In this document: piece by piece, positions 11,081-22,769 of the stretch
How positions within the stretch are numbered: position 1 is the stretch's first letter
How the letters are laid out: every line of letters begins with the position of its first letter
Assembly (NCBI GenBank): GCA_019925795.1
Contig: CM034315.1
Span: 31,626,446-31,690,445, forward strand
Reading direction: 5' to 3'
From: Dendrobium chrysotoxum
Taxonomy: Eukaryota > Streptophyta > Magnoliopsida > Asparagales > Orchidaceae
DNA: 64,000 bases
The notes under the pieces: generated by a model
Told to the model about the DNA's origin: nothing
Database searches by the model: none
Seen by the model: only the letters and a program-made list of their open reading frames with translations
Translations under genes and position numbers: made by a program

Positions 11081-12430
11081 ATGAGAGCAACCCTATATAG
11101 TCAATCAAGGTTTAGATCATGAAACCCATTATGTAAGTAAGAATGTTCTTTATCTAAACTAGAATGATCAATCCTAAGACTATCATGCTCTTTTTATAAT
11201 TCAAAAAATTTAAAATTCAAACGAGCATGCATTTTCTTTAGCTTTCTATTTGCATAAGGAATTTTTTCATAAATCTCAAATAATTCATCATATAAAATCT
11301 CACATACCTCAACTTGATCAAAATGATCAAGACTATTATTTTTCATAAGTCACAGATTGGTTACCTCCTCCTCCACTTTTTGTTGTGATGAGTCCAAAAC
11401 GGTGTTTGCCCAAAATGCCTTTTGCATTCTTTGCTTCTTCATTTTGATTTTAGTCTTCTCTTCATCCTTCTCCTTGATTGGGTGTGCTTTTAGGTTTGGG
11501 CAATCTAACTTTAAGTAACATGGTTTTCTATATTTGAAATAAATAACATCAGAAGAAACCTTTGTACTTTTACAAATTTTACCTTTATTCTAATGTTAAT
11601 GACATCTTTTCTTTCTCTTCAAAATCTCTTGGATTGTCAGGTCAAAAATGCTATGTCATCATACTCATCAGCTACAGAAATATCACTTTCTGAGTCATTG
11701 GCTTTTAATGCCATAGCTTTCTCCTTATTTATATTAACTACATCCAAAATTCTTTGACGCACACTTTGCTCATAGGCAATGAGTGAGCCAAGTAGATTAT
11801 CAATAGATTAAAAATTTAAATATTTATATTAGCATATTATAATGACTTTGGCATCATAGTTACTAGGTATATAATATAGAATTTTGTTAACTTTCTCATA
11901 GTTTGAAAGCTCTCTACCTAGTGCATGAAAGGATGTCACTATCTAAGTAAACCTAGTGTACATGTCTGAGATAGTCTCATTAGTTTTCATGCAAAAAAGT
12001 TTGTAATCGTGCATTAAAATGTTTAACCTAGATTATTTGACTTCACTAGTAACTTCGTAAGTAATGCTTAATCTATTCCAAATGTCCTTGCTAGTGGAAC
12101 ATGCAGAAAATCTCATGTAATCTTCAGTCTTAAGTGCATAGAAAAAGTAAATTAAATAATTAGCATTCAATTGAGCTAAGTCTCTATCCTCATTACTTCA
12201 TTTAGTGAAAGGTGTCTCTACATTAACTCTATTAATGAATCTAAACGGTGTAGAGTATCCCTCTTGAATCATAGGCCACATGAAAAAATAAATAGGTTGC
12301 ATGAAAGTAGATATGTGGATTTTTCAAAAATTAAATAGAATATTGTCAAAAAATTGTAGACGAGTTATTGAATATCCCTCCATGGTGTTTTTATTTTTGA
12401 AGAGTGCCAGGGATAATTTTTCTCAAAGTT
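11081..12430 (-). pseudogene. gag: Copia gag, SIRE-type (A1)
   Basis: Gag of the UBN2/copia type. Segments in order: about 12190-12300 RFINRVNVETPFTK, about 12060-12180 LNANYLIYFFYALKTEDY and CSTSKDIWNRLSITYE, about 11950-12030 RLNILMHDYKLFCMK, then SLIAYEQSVRQRIL near 11760. The zinc knuckle at about 11500-11560 reads YFKYRKPCYLKLDCPNLK, so two Cys and the His of the C-x2-C-x4-H-x4-C motif are changed. A long Lys/Glu-rich linker leads to protease. Several stops and frame changes, so not functional. Confidence 0.8.
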
Positions 12431-12451
12431 TTCTTAAACTCTACTCATGAG

Positions 12452-12469
12452 ACCCTCTTTGATATCAAT
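12452..12469 (-). promoter_or_regulatory. Primer-binding site, tRNA-iMet type, decayed (A1)
   Basis: On the minus strand the LTR end CTTTCA is followed by ATTGATATCAAAGAGG, a decayed form of TGGTATCAGAGC, the complement of initiator tRNA-Met used by copia elements. This fixes the LTR at 12470 upward as the 5' LTR of A1. Confidence 0.7.
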
Positions 12470-13800
12470 TGAAAGTTCAATGGAGAGTGTTAAGCCTTCT
12501 TGAACTGCCCTAGGCACACTAAGAGGGGGGGGGGGGGGGGGGGTAAATTGGTTATTTAAAAATAAATTCTTTAACACAAAGAAAACTTCTTTTTGATATT
12601 TTTGAAAACTTGAATTAAGTATTTTAATCACCTAATGCAAAAGCTAATAAAAATAACAACAATCACAATGATGATGATATTTTAATCAAATCAATCAAAT
12701 ATCAATCACATCATTTTTAACATGCATTTTTTAAGAAAATAAATTGTAGGAAAGTAAAGTGCAAAAAATAAAATTAGAATAAGCAAACCAAAGTTTTATA
12801 GTGGTTCGACCAAATAATGACCTACATCCACTTCCTTGAGTCTTCCTCTCTGGGTATTGCACTAACTCTTAGTTTCTTTCTTTTAGCCACCACAGCAAGG
12901 CATAGAAGGCCAGGCAAGAATCAATTCCACTAACCCGGTGTGGTGGAGAACCATAATCCTTTTCACCCTTCTAATGAGGTGGAGAACCTTGGAAGCTCTT
13001 TTCACCTTCTTAGTGAAGGCAGTGAATCTGAAAGCTTTTTAACCCTCCTAATGAATGTAGAGTACCTTGCAATACTTTCACCCTCCTAGTGAAGGTTGAG
13101 AACCCAGACCTTCGATCTTGAAGCTTTTCTTCCTAGAGCAGCCCCAACAAATCTATAGAGCCCTATGGAGGAATCAAGGTGCAAGCTTTCTTGGATTGAC
13201 CATGTGAAAACCCTCACACTACTTCTCCCTCTCACAAAACTCACCTTCCCCTTCTCCACTCTCCAAGATCTCTTATAGCTCTCTCACAAAATTCCTTCAA
13301 CAACCAAATGTCTCTCTTAGAGATAATTAAGAATAATGTTTTTATATAAGGTCTCCAAAAACCCTAAAATTTAAATTTAGCCAAAATTATTCATATAATA
13401 TGATTGATGATCATACAGTAAGATTAGTTTAAGAACTAGATAATGTCTAGTATGATGGAATAAGTCTAGGATGAACTATTCAAAAAAAAAAATATTGATC
13501 GTACAATACAATCAGCTGATCGTATAGTACAATTAGTTTAATTATCACAGATAATTTCTGGGATGATTAAAAATTATCTCTGTCTATTATCCAGTATGAT
13601 TAACATTGTATCATATGATTAGCTCAAAATTAATATTTCATCCAGGATGATCGTTGAGATGATCGATTTTTGTCTTTGCCTATTGTAAAGTATGATCTAC
13701 ATTGTAACAACTGATCGAACAAATTAATTAAACCTTGATTTAATTGACAAATCATGGGGATTAAATTAAGTTTTTAAACATCATACTATATAAATGGATC
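12470..13800 (-). mobile_element. SIRE-type copia 5' LTR (A1), upper end eroded
   Basis: Starts (plus strand) TGAAAGTTC, then a G tract (12525-12543) followed by TAAATTGGTTATTTAAAAA as in all copies. It shares the TAGTGGTTCG block near 12797, repeated CTAATGAA/GGTGGAGAACC units, a TATATAA box near 13336 and a U3 with GATCATACAGTA-like dyads. The usual other terminus (GAGCTCGAGTCRCA) is not found, so the high end is approximate. Confidence 0.75.
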
Positions 13801-14640
13801 ATATAGAATGTTCAGTTCAAAAATCAAAAGCAAATATAAAGGAAAAGTTCATCCAACATCCATCAACCAGAATAAGTAATAGAGCAAAAGAAGTTGAGAT
13901 GAGCTAACTCAAAATAATAATTAGGATTTCTCAAAAGCTATCTAACCAATCTATTAGATATCTTCATCATTAATGCAAAACTTCACTTGATAGCACACAG
14001 TGTTCAAAATAGTAATATGTTTCAATACTAAATAGTGGATATTAAATTAATACTTTTGAACCAAAATACCAATATTTAGCTCTATGTCTTGCCTTCCTTT
14101 TCTTCCATCATTTTTTGATATACTAAGGATAAAAAAATAAAGGAAGTAGCATCACATTTCATTGAAAAGTTCTCATATATTATCTTCCCAATTATGAGGG
14201 CTTATGATGAAGAAACTAAATGAGACATACTCCATCCTTGTAGATGTCCACTTTCCATTCCACATCAAATATAACAAGCTGCATGCAACTTACAACTTTA
14301 AGTAGATGTGGCTGTTAAACTACTAATTTGATGCATAGGTGAAGCTTTCTTTTTGTAAAGTGATCATTGTGATAATATTGACCTTTCATTTTGTTCCTGC
14401 ATAGTTTAAATTGAGCATTATTTTTCCATCATATTAGAGAAGCTTATTTTTTATAAGGGCCACAACACTTAGTTGGTGCAATAATTTCTATCCTTTTATA
14501 GGGTCCACTAATAGAAAGAAATGTGCTTTTTATCAATGAGGGCTAAATAGTCTTTGAGAATCATCTCTCCAACAAAATCTAAAGGATTGATGCTATACTA
14601 TTATCCTAACCAAAGTTTAAAAGACCCATAACTCCCACCT
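13801..14640. other. Unassigned sequence
   Basis: No recognisable domain. Weak coding-like runs on the plus strand lead into the segment below, but none is open for more than a few dozen codons. Confidence 0.4.
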
Positions 14641-14858
14641 CATAAAAATAGAGTTTTTCTTAGGATGACAGATAGCACAAAGAAGCTGAAGAATATAATT
14701 TTCCATTAGGGCTCTAAGATAAATGTTTTGTCCAATTTGAAGGATGCTATGAACCATAAGAAGGAGGTAGGTTATGTCAAGGATGCTATCTCTTTGTCTA
14801 AGTTACTGATGGATAAGATCAAAGGGATGATTTGAGAAAAAAAAGGATCTAAGATAAT
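14641..14858 (+). pseudogene. Coding-like remnant split by an LTR
   Basis: Plus-strand frame reading LSNLKDAMNHKKEVGY then DAISLSKLLMDKI, helical in character. A similar Lys-rich frame resumes at about 16200-16390 (KEAKHIVESLVEWLTTDN) on the other side of the solo LTR, suggesting one unit that was split. I do not recognise the family; a retrotransposon accessory ORF is possible. Confidence 0.3.
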
Positions 14859-16190
14859 GTTAGGGTGTGTGCCTTAAAGTAATATTATTGTAATATATTT
14901 TTTATTAAAATAAATATTTAAAGATAAGTATAGCATGTACGAATATTATTATTTAATATAATATTTTGTTATTGTATTTATTTCATGATTATTTATGTAA
15001 TCATAATTTATTATATAATTATATATAAGAGTATTGAATTATGGATGCTAATCTAACTAGTCTATGTTTATTAATTATAGTTAGAATCTATAATTAAGTA
15101 TTATTAGTACGTTTCATCAACATTAAGAAAGAAATAGTCTTATCTAGATTATTCAATATGGATATATTAAGGAAGGAGGTACTCTATATAATATAATTAT
15201 ATAGGGCTGAACAAGATAAATTTTGAATTCTCTAATAAATTCTTTTAAATAAATAGATTTCCAAATTTATCCTAAAGATTAACATATCAAAATTTATTGT
15301 TCATTAGAGAATTAATTGAAATTCAAGACTAAAGATATAGTTAGAGAGGTGACAGAATTACCAGCTCTAATTATGAACATTTTATGGAGGATTATTTTGT
15401 ATATAATTATTAAATCAATGAAAGATTTATATTTTAATTAATTAAATTATACTATAAATTCATGGGTGTAATTTCATGTTTATAGTGGAATAAATTTGAA
15501 ATTAATAATTTTTATTTATTAGTTTAAGAGTTAAAATACAGATCAAATTGATTGGAGCTTGAATTATAGGTCCATATGTTCTTTCTTATTCACCTTAGTA
15601 TTAAAATATTTTTAACCTATAATTATTATAACTAATTGAATACGATTGTAAAGAAAATGTGACATAATATAAAAGATAAATTATGATTGCATTTATAACA
15701 CCTTTATATTATAAGAACACATTTTGCTTATAAGGAAAAGTTATTTCATGAATAAATATGTCTTTTAATACTAAAAGATGCTTCATGAATAGATGTGTTT
15801 TTAAATATAAAAAGATGTTTCATGAATAGGGGTGTCTTTTATAAAAAAGGTGCTTATGAAAAGATGTATCCAAATTAAGAAGATTTGAACTTATCTTATA
15901 AATGGATGATTTATGTTCTACAAGAGAGAGGGATAATAGATAATCACTCTCTATTTTTTTTTTAATTTGAAGAATGAAATTGTGCAAAGAAAATAAATTG
16001 AATTCGTAATAATATTGTGTTGAGAACACAAATTTAATTCAAAAAGAAAGTATTAATCAATAATTAATTGAAGTTGTCCACTCACTAAAATATATTTGGT
16101 GAGGTGATTAAAAGAAGAAAACTTGCTGTCTCAATTGATATTTAAGTAATTTTTCTTTATTCTATTTGGATTCATTGTTATTTTTTAGTT
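14859..16190 (+). mobile_element. Probable solo copia LTR (second family)
   Basis: Begins TGTTAGGGTGTGTGCC, a start common to several plant copia LTRs, followed by a very AT-rich U3 and a CTCTCT-bearing leader near 15920-15960. No gag or pol follows and coding-like sequence flanks both sides. The right end is uncertain (about 16190) and no clean 5-bp target duplication could be paired, so the call rests on the start motif, composition and position. Confidence 0.4.
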
Positions 16191-16194
16191 AATA

Positions 16195-16390
16195 GGTAAC
16201 CCCAAAGAAAGGTGGAAATGAGGTTGTGAAGAAGTACATAGAATAGGCTAATGAGTCAATATTTGAGTTAAAGCTCTTGATAAAGATTGTAGTTAAGAAG
16301 TGGTAAGTAGATACTTTTCACACTGTCACCTTCCATAAGGAAGCCAAGCATATAGTAGAGAGCTTAGTAGAGTGGTTAACAACTGATAAT
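16195..16390 (+). pseudogene. Coding-like remnant, right half
   Basis: Continuation of the split unit above: Lys/Glu-rich helical frame with NPKKGGNEVVKKYIE and KEAKHIVESLVEWLTTDN. One stop. It ends where the Tat element B begins. Family unknown. Confidence 0.3.
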
Positions 16391-17432
16391 TGTTACAGGC
16401 TAGAATATTCGTTGGGATAAAGTATGAAAAATGTCAAGTCTGAGCATTGCATGAGTATCCAATACATAAATAGAGAAAAAATAAACACAAATATTTTTTA
16501 CATGAAAAACCTTGAAGGGAAAATCACGGGGCCACACCTAGTTAAAATAATTTCACTAGTGTTCAAATAGATTACAAATGACTAGTTTATCCTAGAAATT
16601 AAGGATGATCATATTACAATAGTCAAGCATTAGGTTAAAATATAGTGATGAATAAAGATCAGATGAAAATCCAGCGATGTTTAGTGTTTGGGTAAATCCA
16701 GCATCAGTTAGCAACTGGACGGTTGTTCGGTGACAACTAGTGGTCAGGCAAAAATCCAGCGCCAATCAGTGGCTAGGTGGAAGTCTAGCGTCATTTAGTG
16801 GCTGGGTAAAAGTCTAGCGTCAGTCAGTGATCGAGTGGAAGGCCAACATTAGTCGATGGCCCAAAAAAAGTTTTGCCATAGTCTGGCGACGATCGGTGGT
16901 TTGACGGTGGTCAAGGAATAGCCTGGTGGCAAGAGAACTCTAATTTTTTTCTCTTCCTTCCTTGAGTTCCCCTTCATTTAAAGAATGAGGGGTCTATTTA
17001 TAGTTTTTTTTGGGAGTGGTATGGCTCGTAAATAGGAGGAGGATCAAGGGTAGAATGGGAGTGGCATGAATGGACGGTCGATATTGATCCCCTTGATTGT
17101 GGACTATTTCATGAGCATTTAATTGTCTTAATGATATCAGAATTCAGTGGTCTTGGGCTCTTTGGATTTGTCTCATTGAGCCGCTCGGTTAGACTATAAG
17201 CATGTCACATTTGGATTTATTTATTAATCCAAATTATGGTTTGAAATTTCTAAAAGTGATTTGAGTCTTTAATTTGGACCCATTTGGGATTAGATTGAAT
17301 TGACTTTGATGCTGTTGGGTTTTATTTTTGAGTCATTCAGTTCAAATGGTCCCATATTTAATTTTAGAAGATTTCAACTCAATTTTGCCTCGAGATTTAT
17401 GCCTGATCAAATTTTTTTTTGATGATATATTA
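16391..17432 (-). mobile_element. Tat-type gypsy 3' LTR (element B)
   Basis: Matches the composite LTR at 29233-31839: shared start (minus strand) TRATA(T/C)A(T/C)C, the GATTTGGACCCATTT, CTAATGAGAC and ATTTAATTGTCTTAATGAT blocks, and the terminus TGTTACAGGCTAGAATAT (plus strand). The TATA box CTATAAATAG (minus, 16994-17003) gives the orientation. A minisatellite of about 29 bp lies at 16690-16920. A polypurine tract abuts the high end, which makes this the 3' LTR of a minus-strand element. Confidence 0.75.
16690..16925. repeat. 29-bp minisatellite inside Tat LTR
   Basis: Diverged units of the type AGTGGCTGGGTGGAAGTC followed by TAGCGTCAGTC; for example two consecutive units begin AGTGGCTAGG and AGTGGCTGGG exactly 29 bases apart. 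The same minisatellite lies at 29490-29830 in the 5' LTR. Confidence 0.7.
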
Positions 17433-17447
17433 GTTGTCTCCCCAATT
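17433..17447 (-). promoter_or_regulatory. Polypurine tract (element B)
   Basis: The minus strand reads TTGGGGAGACAAC directly before the LTR start TAATATATC. It is the priming site for plus-strand DNA synthesis and marks the internal side of the 3' LTR. Confidence 0.55.
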
Positions 17448-17952
17448 GTAGGATGTTGAAGCTCCAGAAGTCAAAAAATACGTATCATAGCTTTTTGAGA
17501 ATTTTTGATACAATTTAAAACTCCATAATAATTCTATCTTGGGCGTAGAGGTATGAAATTGCTCTAAAAGTGTCAAAATTGAGTCTAAAACATCAAAAAA
17601 TGGTCTTGAAAACACCAAAAATGTCTAAATCAGCATATTTGTTCCAAAAATTTGGTCCAAAAATGAATTGGGCAAATCATCTTTGTGCTTTCCATCGTGC
17701 GCCTGCATATCTTCCTATCTGCCTACATGCCACTACCTGCTTGCCTGAGCGTGAGTGTGTCTATCTTGTTGCCTGCGTACTAGTGCTAGCCTGCTTACAC
17801 TACCTGGCTTCCCATGAGCAGAGCCTGCAGTACACTTGCCCACACCTGCCCGCAATTGTCAGTACTGTCCAACTCGTACCGGTTGGCTACCGCATCCCAG
17901 TTTGTGGGCCAGCCGCATCCGTGTCTATGGCTAAATAAATAATTTTTTTTAA

Positions 17953-18023
<71 letters not shown>

Positions 18024-18140
18024 TATAGTTTCTTTTTTTTATTTTTTTAAAATAAAAAAATTCAGAAAAATTTAGAAAAAAGTTTTAAAAAATTCCAAAA
18101 AGGTTTAAAATTTTTCTAGAAGCCTCTTTTCCTCCTATTT
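17448..18140. other. Tat 3' internal region with microsatellite
   Basis: Non-coding DNA between the polypurine tract and the antisense ORF promoter. A GC-richer CTGCCT/CTACCTG patch lies at 17695-17930 and a compound (AT)n(AC)n microsatellite at 17954-18022, followed by T-rich sequence. A 122-codon plus-strand frame over the patch is low-complexity and matches nothing I know. Confidence 0.5.
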
Positions 18141-18145
18141 TCCCC

Positions 18146-18153
18146 TATAAATA
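18146..18153 (+). promoter_or_regulatory. TATA box of the antisense ORF
   Basis: TATAAATA in a CCCC-TATAAATA-CTCC context, a textbook plant core promoter, about 330 bases upstream of the likely start codon of the plus-strand ORF. A CT-rich leader (18170-18400) follows. It lies inside element B but points against it. Confidence 0.6.
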
Positions 18154-19379
18154 CTCCTCTTGGGCTACGGGAAAATGTACCTCTTCTCCTTCTCCCTTCT
18201 TCATGTAGGTTTCTTATAATTGAGATCTTTTACTATCTTGAATAGGTGCCATCCTCTATCAAGTACAAGTACCCCTCTCTTGTGTAAAAGTGAGAGTTTT
18301 TAGCCTTCCTCTCTCTTTCTTTTTCATTTTTCTTCTTACTTTATAGGCTTTTTATTATTTTTGATAGGTGGCATCCCCTCTCAAAATTCACTGCCCATCT
18401 GTAGTGTAGAATCTTAAATAAGTGACCACGCCTCTACAAAAATTCTCCTAGCTAAAGGAGATTATCCTATTGCCCAAAATGAAGGTCTGAAGAAATCACA
18501 AGGTGACCAAGGTTGACGATGTTGCCTCCAACATAACTAGTGATTCTTTGATCATTTCTAAGAAGAAGTTTCATTTCCATAATGATGTTATGATGATCGT
18601 GCCTACAAATTTAAATGTTGCCTATTCTTATCCTCTAGAAATTTTACTGTCCATAAATTCAATTTATGAGTAGGGCTATAATTTCCACCTCCCTCAATTT
18701 TGATATATATTTTAGTAATATGAAGAGTGAGTTTGTCCCATTTTTTTGTAGAGCCATATTAATTAGAATGGGATTGATCATATTTTTTAGAGATTGTGGT
18801 GAGATGTTGTCCCTAGAGTGCCTTTCTTGGATGGGTCAACTTACTTGTGATATGCATGGTCGTATAACTTTAATATCCAAATAGCTAGATATTTGCACTT
18901 GATACCTGTCAAAGAGATGGGCTAGTGGATTCTTCTTCATGTAGAATGATTTTAATTTATTATAAAAATGGGAAAAGCTAAAGAATTTACCCATTTGCAT
19001 TCATGTTGGAGCAGAAGATATACTAAAGAAGCTCAACCTTGTTGATGTAGACACCCTTCCCTTCGAGGTAAGTAATTTGAACAAGTATGTAGATGGGGAG
19101 TATTTATTCAAGGTGGGACTATCTACTCAGGCAAGGAGGTCTCATGCACATATGTTAATGAAGTTAGCCAAAGTCTCAGAGATAGTTATCCACCCTTCAA
19201 AGGTTCCACCTAATTAAATAGGGAATGATGGTGATATATAGGCATTATCCAAGAAGAAAATGGTAGAGGGGATTTTGAGAGTTACTGGTAAAGGTCATAA
19301 TACTTCTCTATCCAAGTTACACATTCTAAAAGATGTTTTGAAATATCACTATATTGGATGTAGACGAGCTTACGAGCTG

Positions 19380-19460
19380 GTGAGTTCCCATTTCTTTTTA
19401 TTTTACGTTTTATACTTATATAATGATATGACCCTTATAAACTCTTTATTATTGTTTCAG
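19380..19460 (+). other. Apparent intron in the antisense ORF
   Basis: The donor reads CTG|GTGAGT and the acceptor TTATTGTTTCAG|TT, 81 bases, AT-rich and with a pyrimidine-rich 3' end. Coding frame with good helical character lies on both sides, and joining the flanks keeps that frame apart from one TAA where CAA would be expected. Length and sequence fit plant introns. Confidence 0.6.
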
Positions 19461-19611
19461 TTACTATAATGTATGAATCTTGAAATTGAATTAACCAAAA
19501 CTTTGAAGGACTAGAATAATAAGTTTGTGAAGGTTAAGTATCTTAAAGGAGAATTCAAGAGGAAGCTTGATGGCAAGATCAAGGAGATGAAGGCAGTGGA
19601 GGAGTAGCTAG

Positions 19612-19618
19612 TAGAGTG
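19612..19618. repeat. Target-site duplication, left (A2)
   Basis: TAGAGTG just before the LTR start TGAAAG, repeated at 25497-25503 after the other LTR. Removing A2 and one copy restores a continuous frame in the antisense ORF. Copia elements usually make 5 bp, so part of the 7-bp match may be chance or one LTR end may be off by a base or two. Confidence 0.75.
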
Positions 19619-21298
19619 TGAAAGTTCATGAAGGGTATTAAATCCTATAGAACTAGTCCTGAGGCTTACCAAGAGAGAGGGGGGTGAATTGGATATTTAA
19701 AAACTTTTTTAATAAAAAGAAAATCTTTCTCTAACTTGCAGTAGAAATGAATTAAATCAATAATAAAAAGATAAATCAGAGATTTCTCCCAAGCAATTAA
19801 TCACAGTAAAAATAAAGTGTAAAAAATAATTAGAAAGAACACACCAGATTTATAGTGGTTCGGTCCAACCTGACCTACATACACTACCCATAACCTCCCA
19901 TTCCAGGTATTGCACTAAACCTTTAATGACTCTCTTTTAGCCCCCACAGTTAGGCGGAGAAGCCCTTACAAAATCTCTTCCACCTCCCTCAGTGCGGTAG
20001 AGAACCTAAAATCCTTTCCACGCTATTAGTGAGGCAGAGAATATGGAATCCTTTTTCACCCTCCTGGTGAAGACAGAGAACCTGGTCCTTTGACACAAAA
20101 GATATCTTCTTCTTCCCAAAACTTCTCTTAAGACAAACCTTAAATCTGATGGTACTAAGGTACAAGTTTGCCGAAGCAATCATGTGAAACCCCCTCCACA
20201 CTCCCTTGAAATCCACTCTAAGGATCTTCTCCCTCTCTCAAACTTCACCCTTTCCTCCCTCCCTTTTGAGGCTCTCTCTTCAAGTTTTTTCTTGAAAAAT
20301 GAAGCCTCAAAGGCTGCCAAAGACACTTACCAAGTGCCTTGAGAAAGCATAAATAGAGGGCTCCAAAAACCCTAGAAACTCAATTCTAGCGGGAAAGATT
20401 ATATAGGATGATCAAAGGATCATCCAGTATGATGTACTTAAATAGAGGGCTTCAAAAAAACTCAAAAAACTCAATTCAGCCACCAAGAATTATCCTGTAT
20501 GATCTCAAGATCATCTAGGATAATATACAGAATTTGACCTGAAAGTCCTGGACCATCCATGGATAGTCCAAGACTATCAATTCAAATTTGAATAGATCAT
20601 CAAGGAAAATATTGGGGATCATCCAAGATGATTAGAAGAAAAATTATGGTATTTCATCTCGGACGTTCAAGTATCATCCCATAAACCTCTCGGGTCATCC
20701 AGTACGATCTTCATGGATTGTCCTGGATGATCGGATTGAACAAATTAACCATAATTATTCATCTAATCACATGATTAATTTAGGCATGATTGTTATTGAT
20801 CATCCAGTACGATGGATATCATCTTGGATGATTGGAATAAAATTTAAATCTTACAACCTTTCCTAACTTATCATTGGCAGCTATTTTTCATGATCATAAA
20901 GGATCATCCTAGATGGTAGAAATCATCTAGTATGATTAGTTTAATGAGCTGATTATTCCTGAAGATTAAAATCATCCAGTATGACTAGTTTAAAAAATTG
21001 AACTTCTTGTTTCGATTAGATCTCACTCCCTTGAGTGTGTGTGTGTATGATCACCATGCTAGCAAACACCTTTATAGGACTTAACTCAAGAAATTAAAAA
21101 TTATATTAATGAATATTACAAGCTCTTTACAGCATAACCTATTCTACCTAATCTTGAGCTATGATTCTTCATTGGATGGTGAATAGTTTTTCTAAAATTT
21201 TAGTATACACACAAACAAGTATAAAATAAAAATACTAGGAGACATGAGCCATAATATTTGTTATCATCAAAAGCATAAACTTGTGAGCTCGAGTCACA
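19619..21298 (-). mobile_element. SIRE-type copia 3' LTR (A2)
   Basis: Plus-strand start TGAAAGTTCATG, G-rich stretch, TGAATTGGATATTTAAAAA, the TAGTGGTTCGGTCC block near 19853, repeated GGCAGAGAACC units near 20000-20080, a TATA-like TCTATTTATGC (minus, near 20347), a U3 packed with ATCATCC/GGATGAT dyads (20400-21000) and the terminus GAGCTCGAGTCACA. It pairs with the LTR at 23847. Confidence 0.9.
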
Positions 21299-21301
21299 AT
21301 A

Positions 21302-21316
21302 ATCTCCCCCTTTTTT
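21302..21316 (-). promoter_or_regulatory. Polypurine tract (A2)
   Basis: Minus strand AAAAAAGGGGGAGATT immediately before the 3' LTR start. Intact. Confidence 0.8.
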
Positions 21317-22460
21317 ATGATGATAAATATTTCTGGTGAATTTATAAACTAAATGTATTTTCTCCTAATCTCTCCCTCAATATGATATTTATTAAAAATA
21401 GGAGAAACTAAAATAATTTTTTTTCTTTTTAATTTTTATTTATTTATTTAACAAAAAATAAAATAAAAAGATAAACTAAATAAAAATAATAGTATATAAA
21501 TAAATATAGAGTATGTTCTCCCCCTTTGATATTATCAAAAAGAAGAGGAGCATATAAAAATAAAATAGAAAAAATAGACTAAAAGATCAAATGGTCCTTG
21601 ATCTGGTGAAGGTGATGTTTTAGAAGAATCTATTTGAAATATCAAAAACATTTTGGAATGAGAAAGTTACCTCTTTGATTTTGTTCAAAAGCTTAGTAAG
21701 ACATGTATTAACCTCACATAACCCAGAAAGGTTAGAGATTCAAAAATTATTAATCCAAGCTCAAGTTCCTTAAGGGCTAAAAAACTTTTTTAAGCAAGCA
21801 TCTAAATCAAGGAATAAATTAAAAAAGGAAATAATTATCTTTTAAAAACTTTTTTGCATGAAATATATCTAATAGAAGATTAATGCAAGGAGGTGAATCA
21901 AAAGTCATGATTTTCAAACACAAGTATCAAAGATATCAATAGATATAAGGGTTTCCTTAAGATTTAATAAAATACAAGAAAGGTAAGCTAACTTATTGTG
22001 GGCTCATTTTGTGCCTCTTTATTAGTTTTTGGCACACTTTGCACATCTTTTAATTTTTAATACACTTTATGTATCTTTTTATTTTGGCGACATTGCACAT
22101 CTTTTAATTTTTAATATACTTTATATATCTTTTTATTTTGACAATATTGTGTATCTTTTCAGCTTTGGGCTCATTTTGTGCCTCTTTTTTTTGCAAATAT
22201 GCTTCCTTTCTAACATTTTAAAGACTAAAGAAAATGCAATCTAGTAACAAAAATGAACAACTTGATTACAAAATTAATGAAGTGGATTCAACAACTTATT
22301 AAAGATCCCTATTAGATAAAAAAAATGTAGGGAGATGAAAAATGTTTAGTTTCAAAATTCAATTTATAATTTGATGAAGATTTTGAATCAAAAGTGAAAT
22401 AGCCTCATAAGAAATGGAGACAGAGAGACAAAATCATGAGTTTCCTTCCTTTAACTGATT
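21317..22460 (-). other. A2 3' untranslated region with short tandem repeats
   Basis: AT-rich internal DNA fused directly to gag, so all of pol is missing. At 21993-22200 four to five units of the type GGGCTCATTTTGTGCCTCTT alternating with GGCACACTTTGCACATCTTT occur. The same motif set is at 59035-59205 in A3, which shows that this is the normal 3' UTR of the family. Confidence 0.65.
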
Positions 22461-22769
22461 TTAGAGAAATCAACCACATCTTATATAAAATTTCAAGAAA
22501 ATACGAGGTAATTTTTTCATTTTAAAAAAATGATCTTTGAAAAATGATTTGATTTTTTGAAGCGTATACAAAACAAAATGTGATGTGTGTGTATTGATCA
22601 GAGAACCTATACGAACAACATGGAGACTAATTAAAGATTTAAAAGAAAAAATACAAATTAAAAAGAAAAATAAAACATAAATAAAACATAGAAAATAAAC
22701 AAAAATATAACGAATAAAAACATACACGCATACAAAAATAAATAAACACACAAACAAAGCTTTAAACAT

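Larger units (their letters stand above)
18479..19618 (+). pseudogene. Tat antisense ORF, N-terminal part, with intron
   Basis: Accessory gene on the strand opposite to gag/pol, between pol and the 3' LTR, where Grande/Retand-like Tat elements carry an antisense ORF with a putative gypsy-type transposase domain. From the ATG at 18479 the frame runs MKV-stop-RNHKVTKVDDVASN, later YPLEILLSINSIYE-stop-GYNFHLPQF and YLHLIPVKEMG, like the family's aromatic/Gly, F-H-L-x-P-F pattern. After a frame change it continues NLVDVDTLPFEVSN to LKDVLKYHYIGCRRAYEL. The frame is then interrupted by an apparent intron (19380-19460) and resumes as a Lys/Glu-rich coiled coil that reaches VEE-stop-LVE at the copia insertion. 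Stops are mostly TAG/TGA. The domain name rests on pattern memory. Confidence 0.55.

Noticed and set aside
17570..17938. 122-codon plus-strand frame rich in Cys and Leu
   Set aside because: Low-complexity CTGCCT-type DNA in a retrotransposon UTR; no recognised motif.
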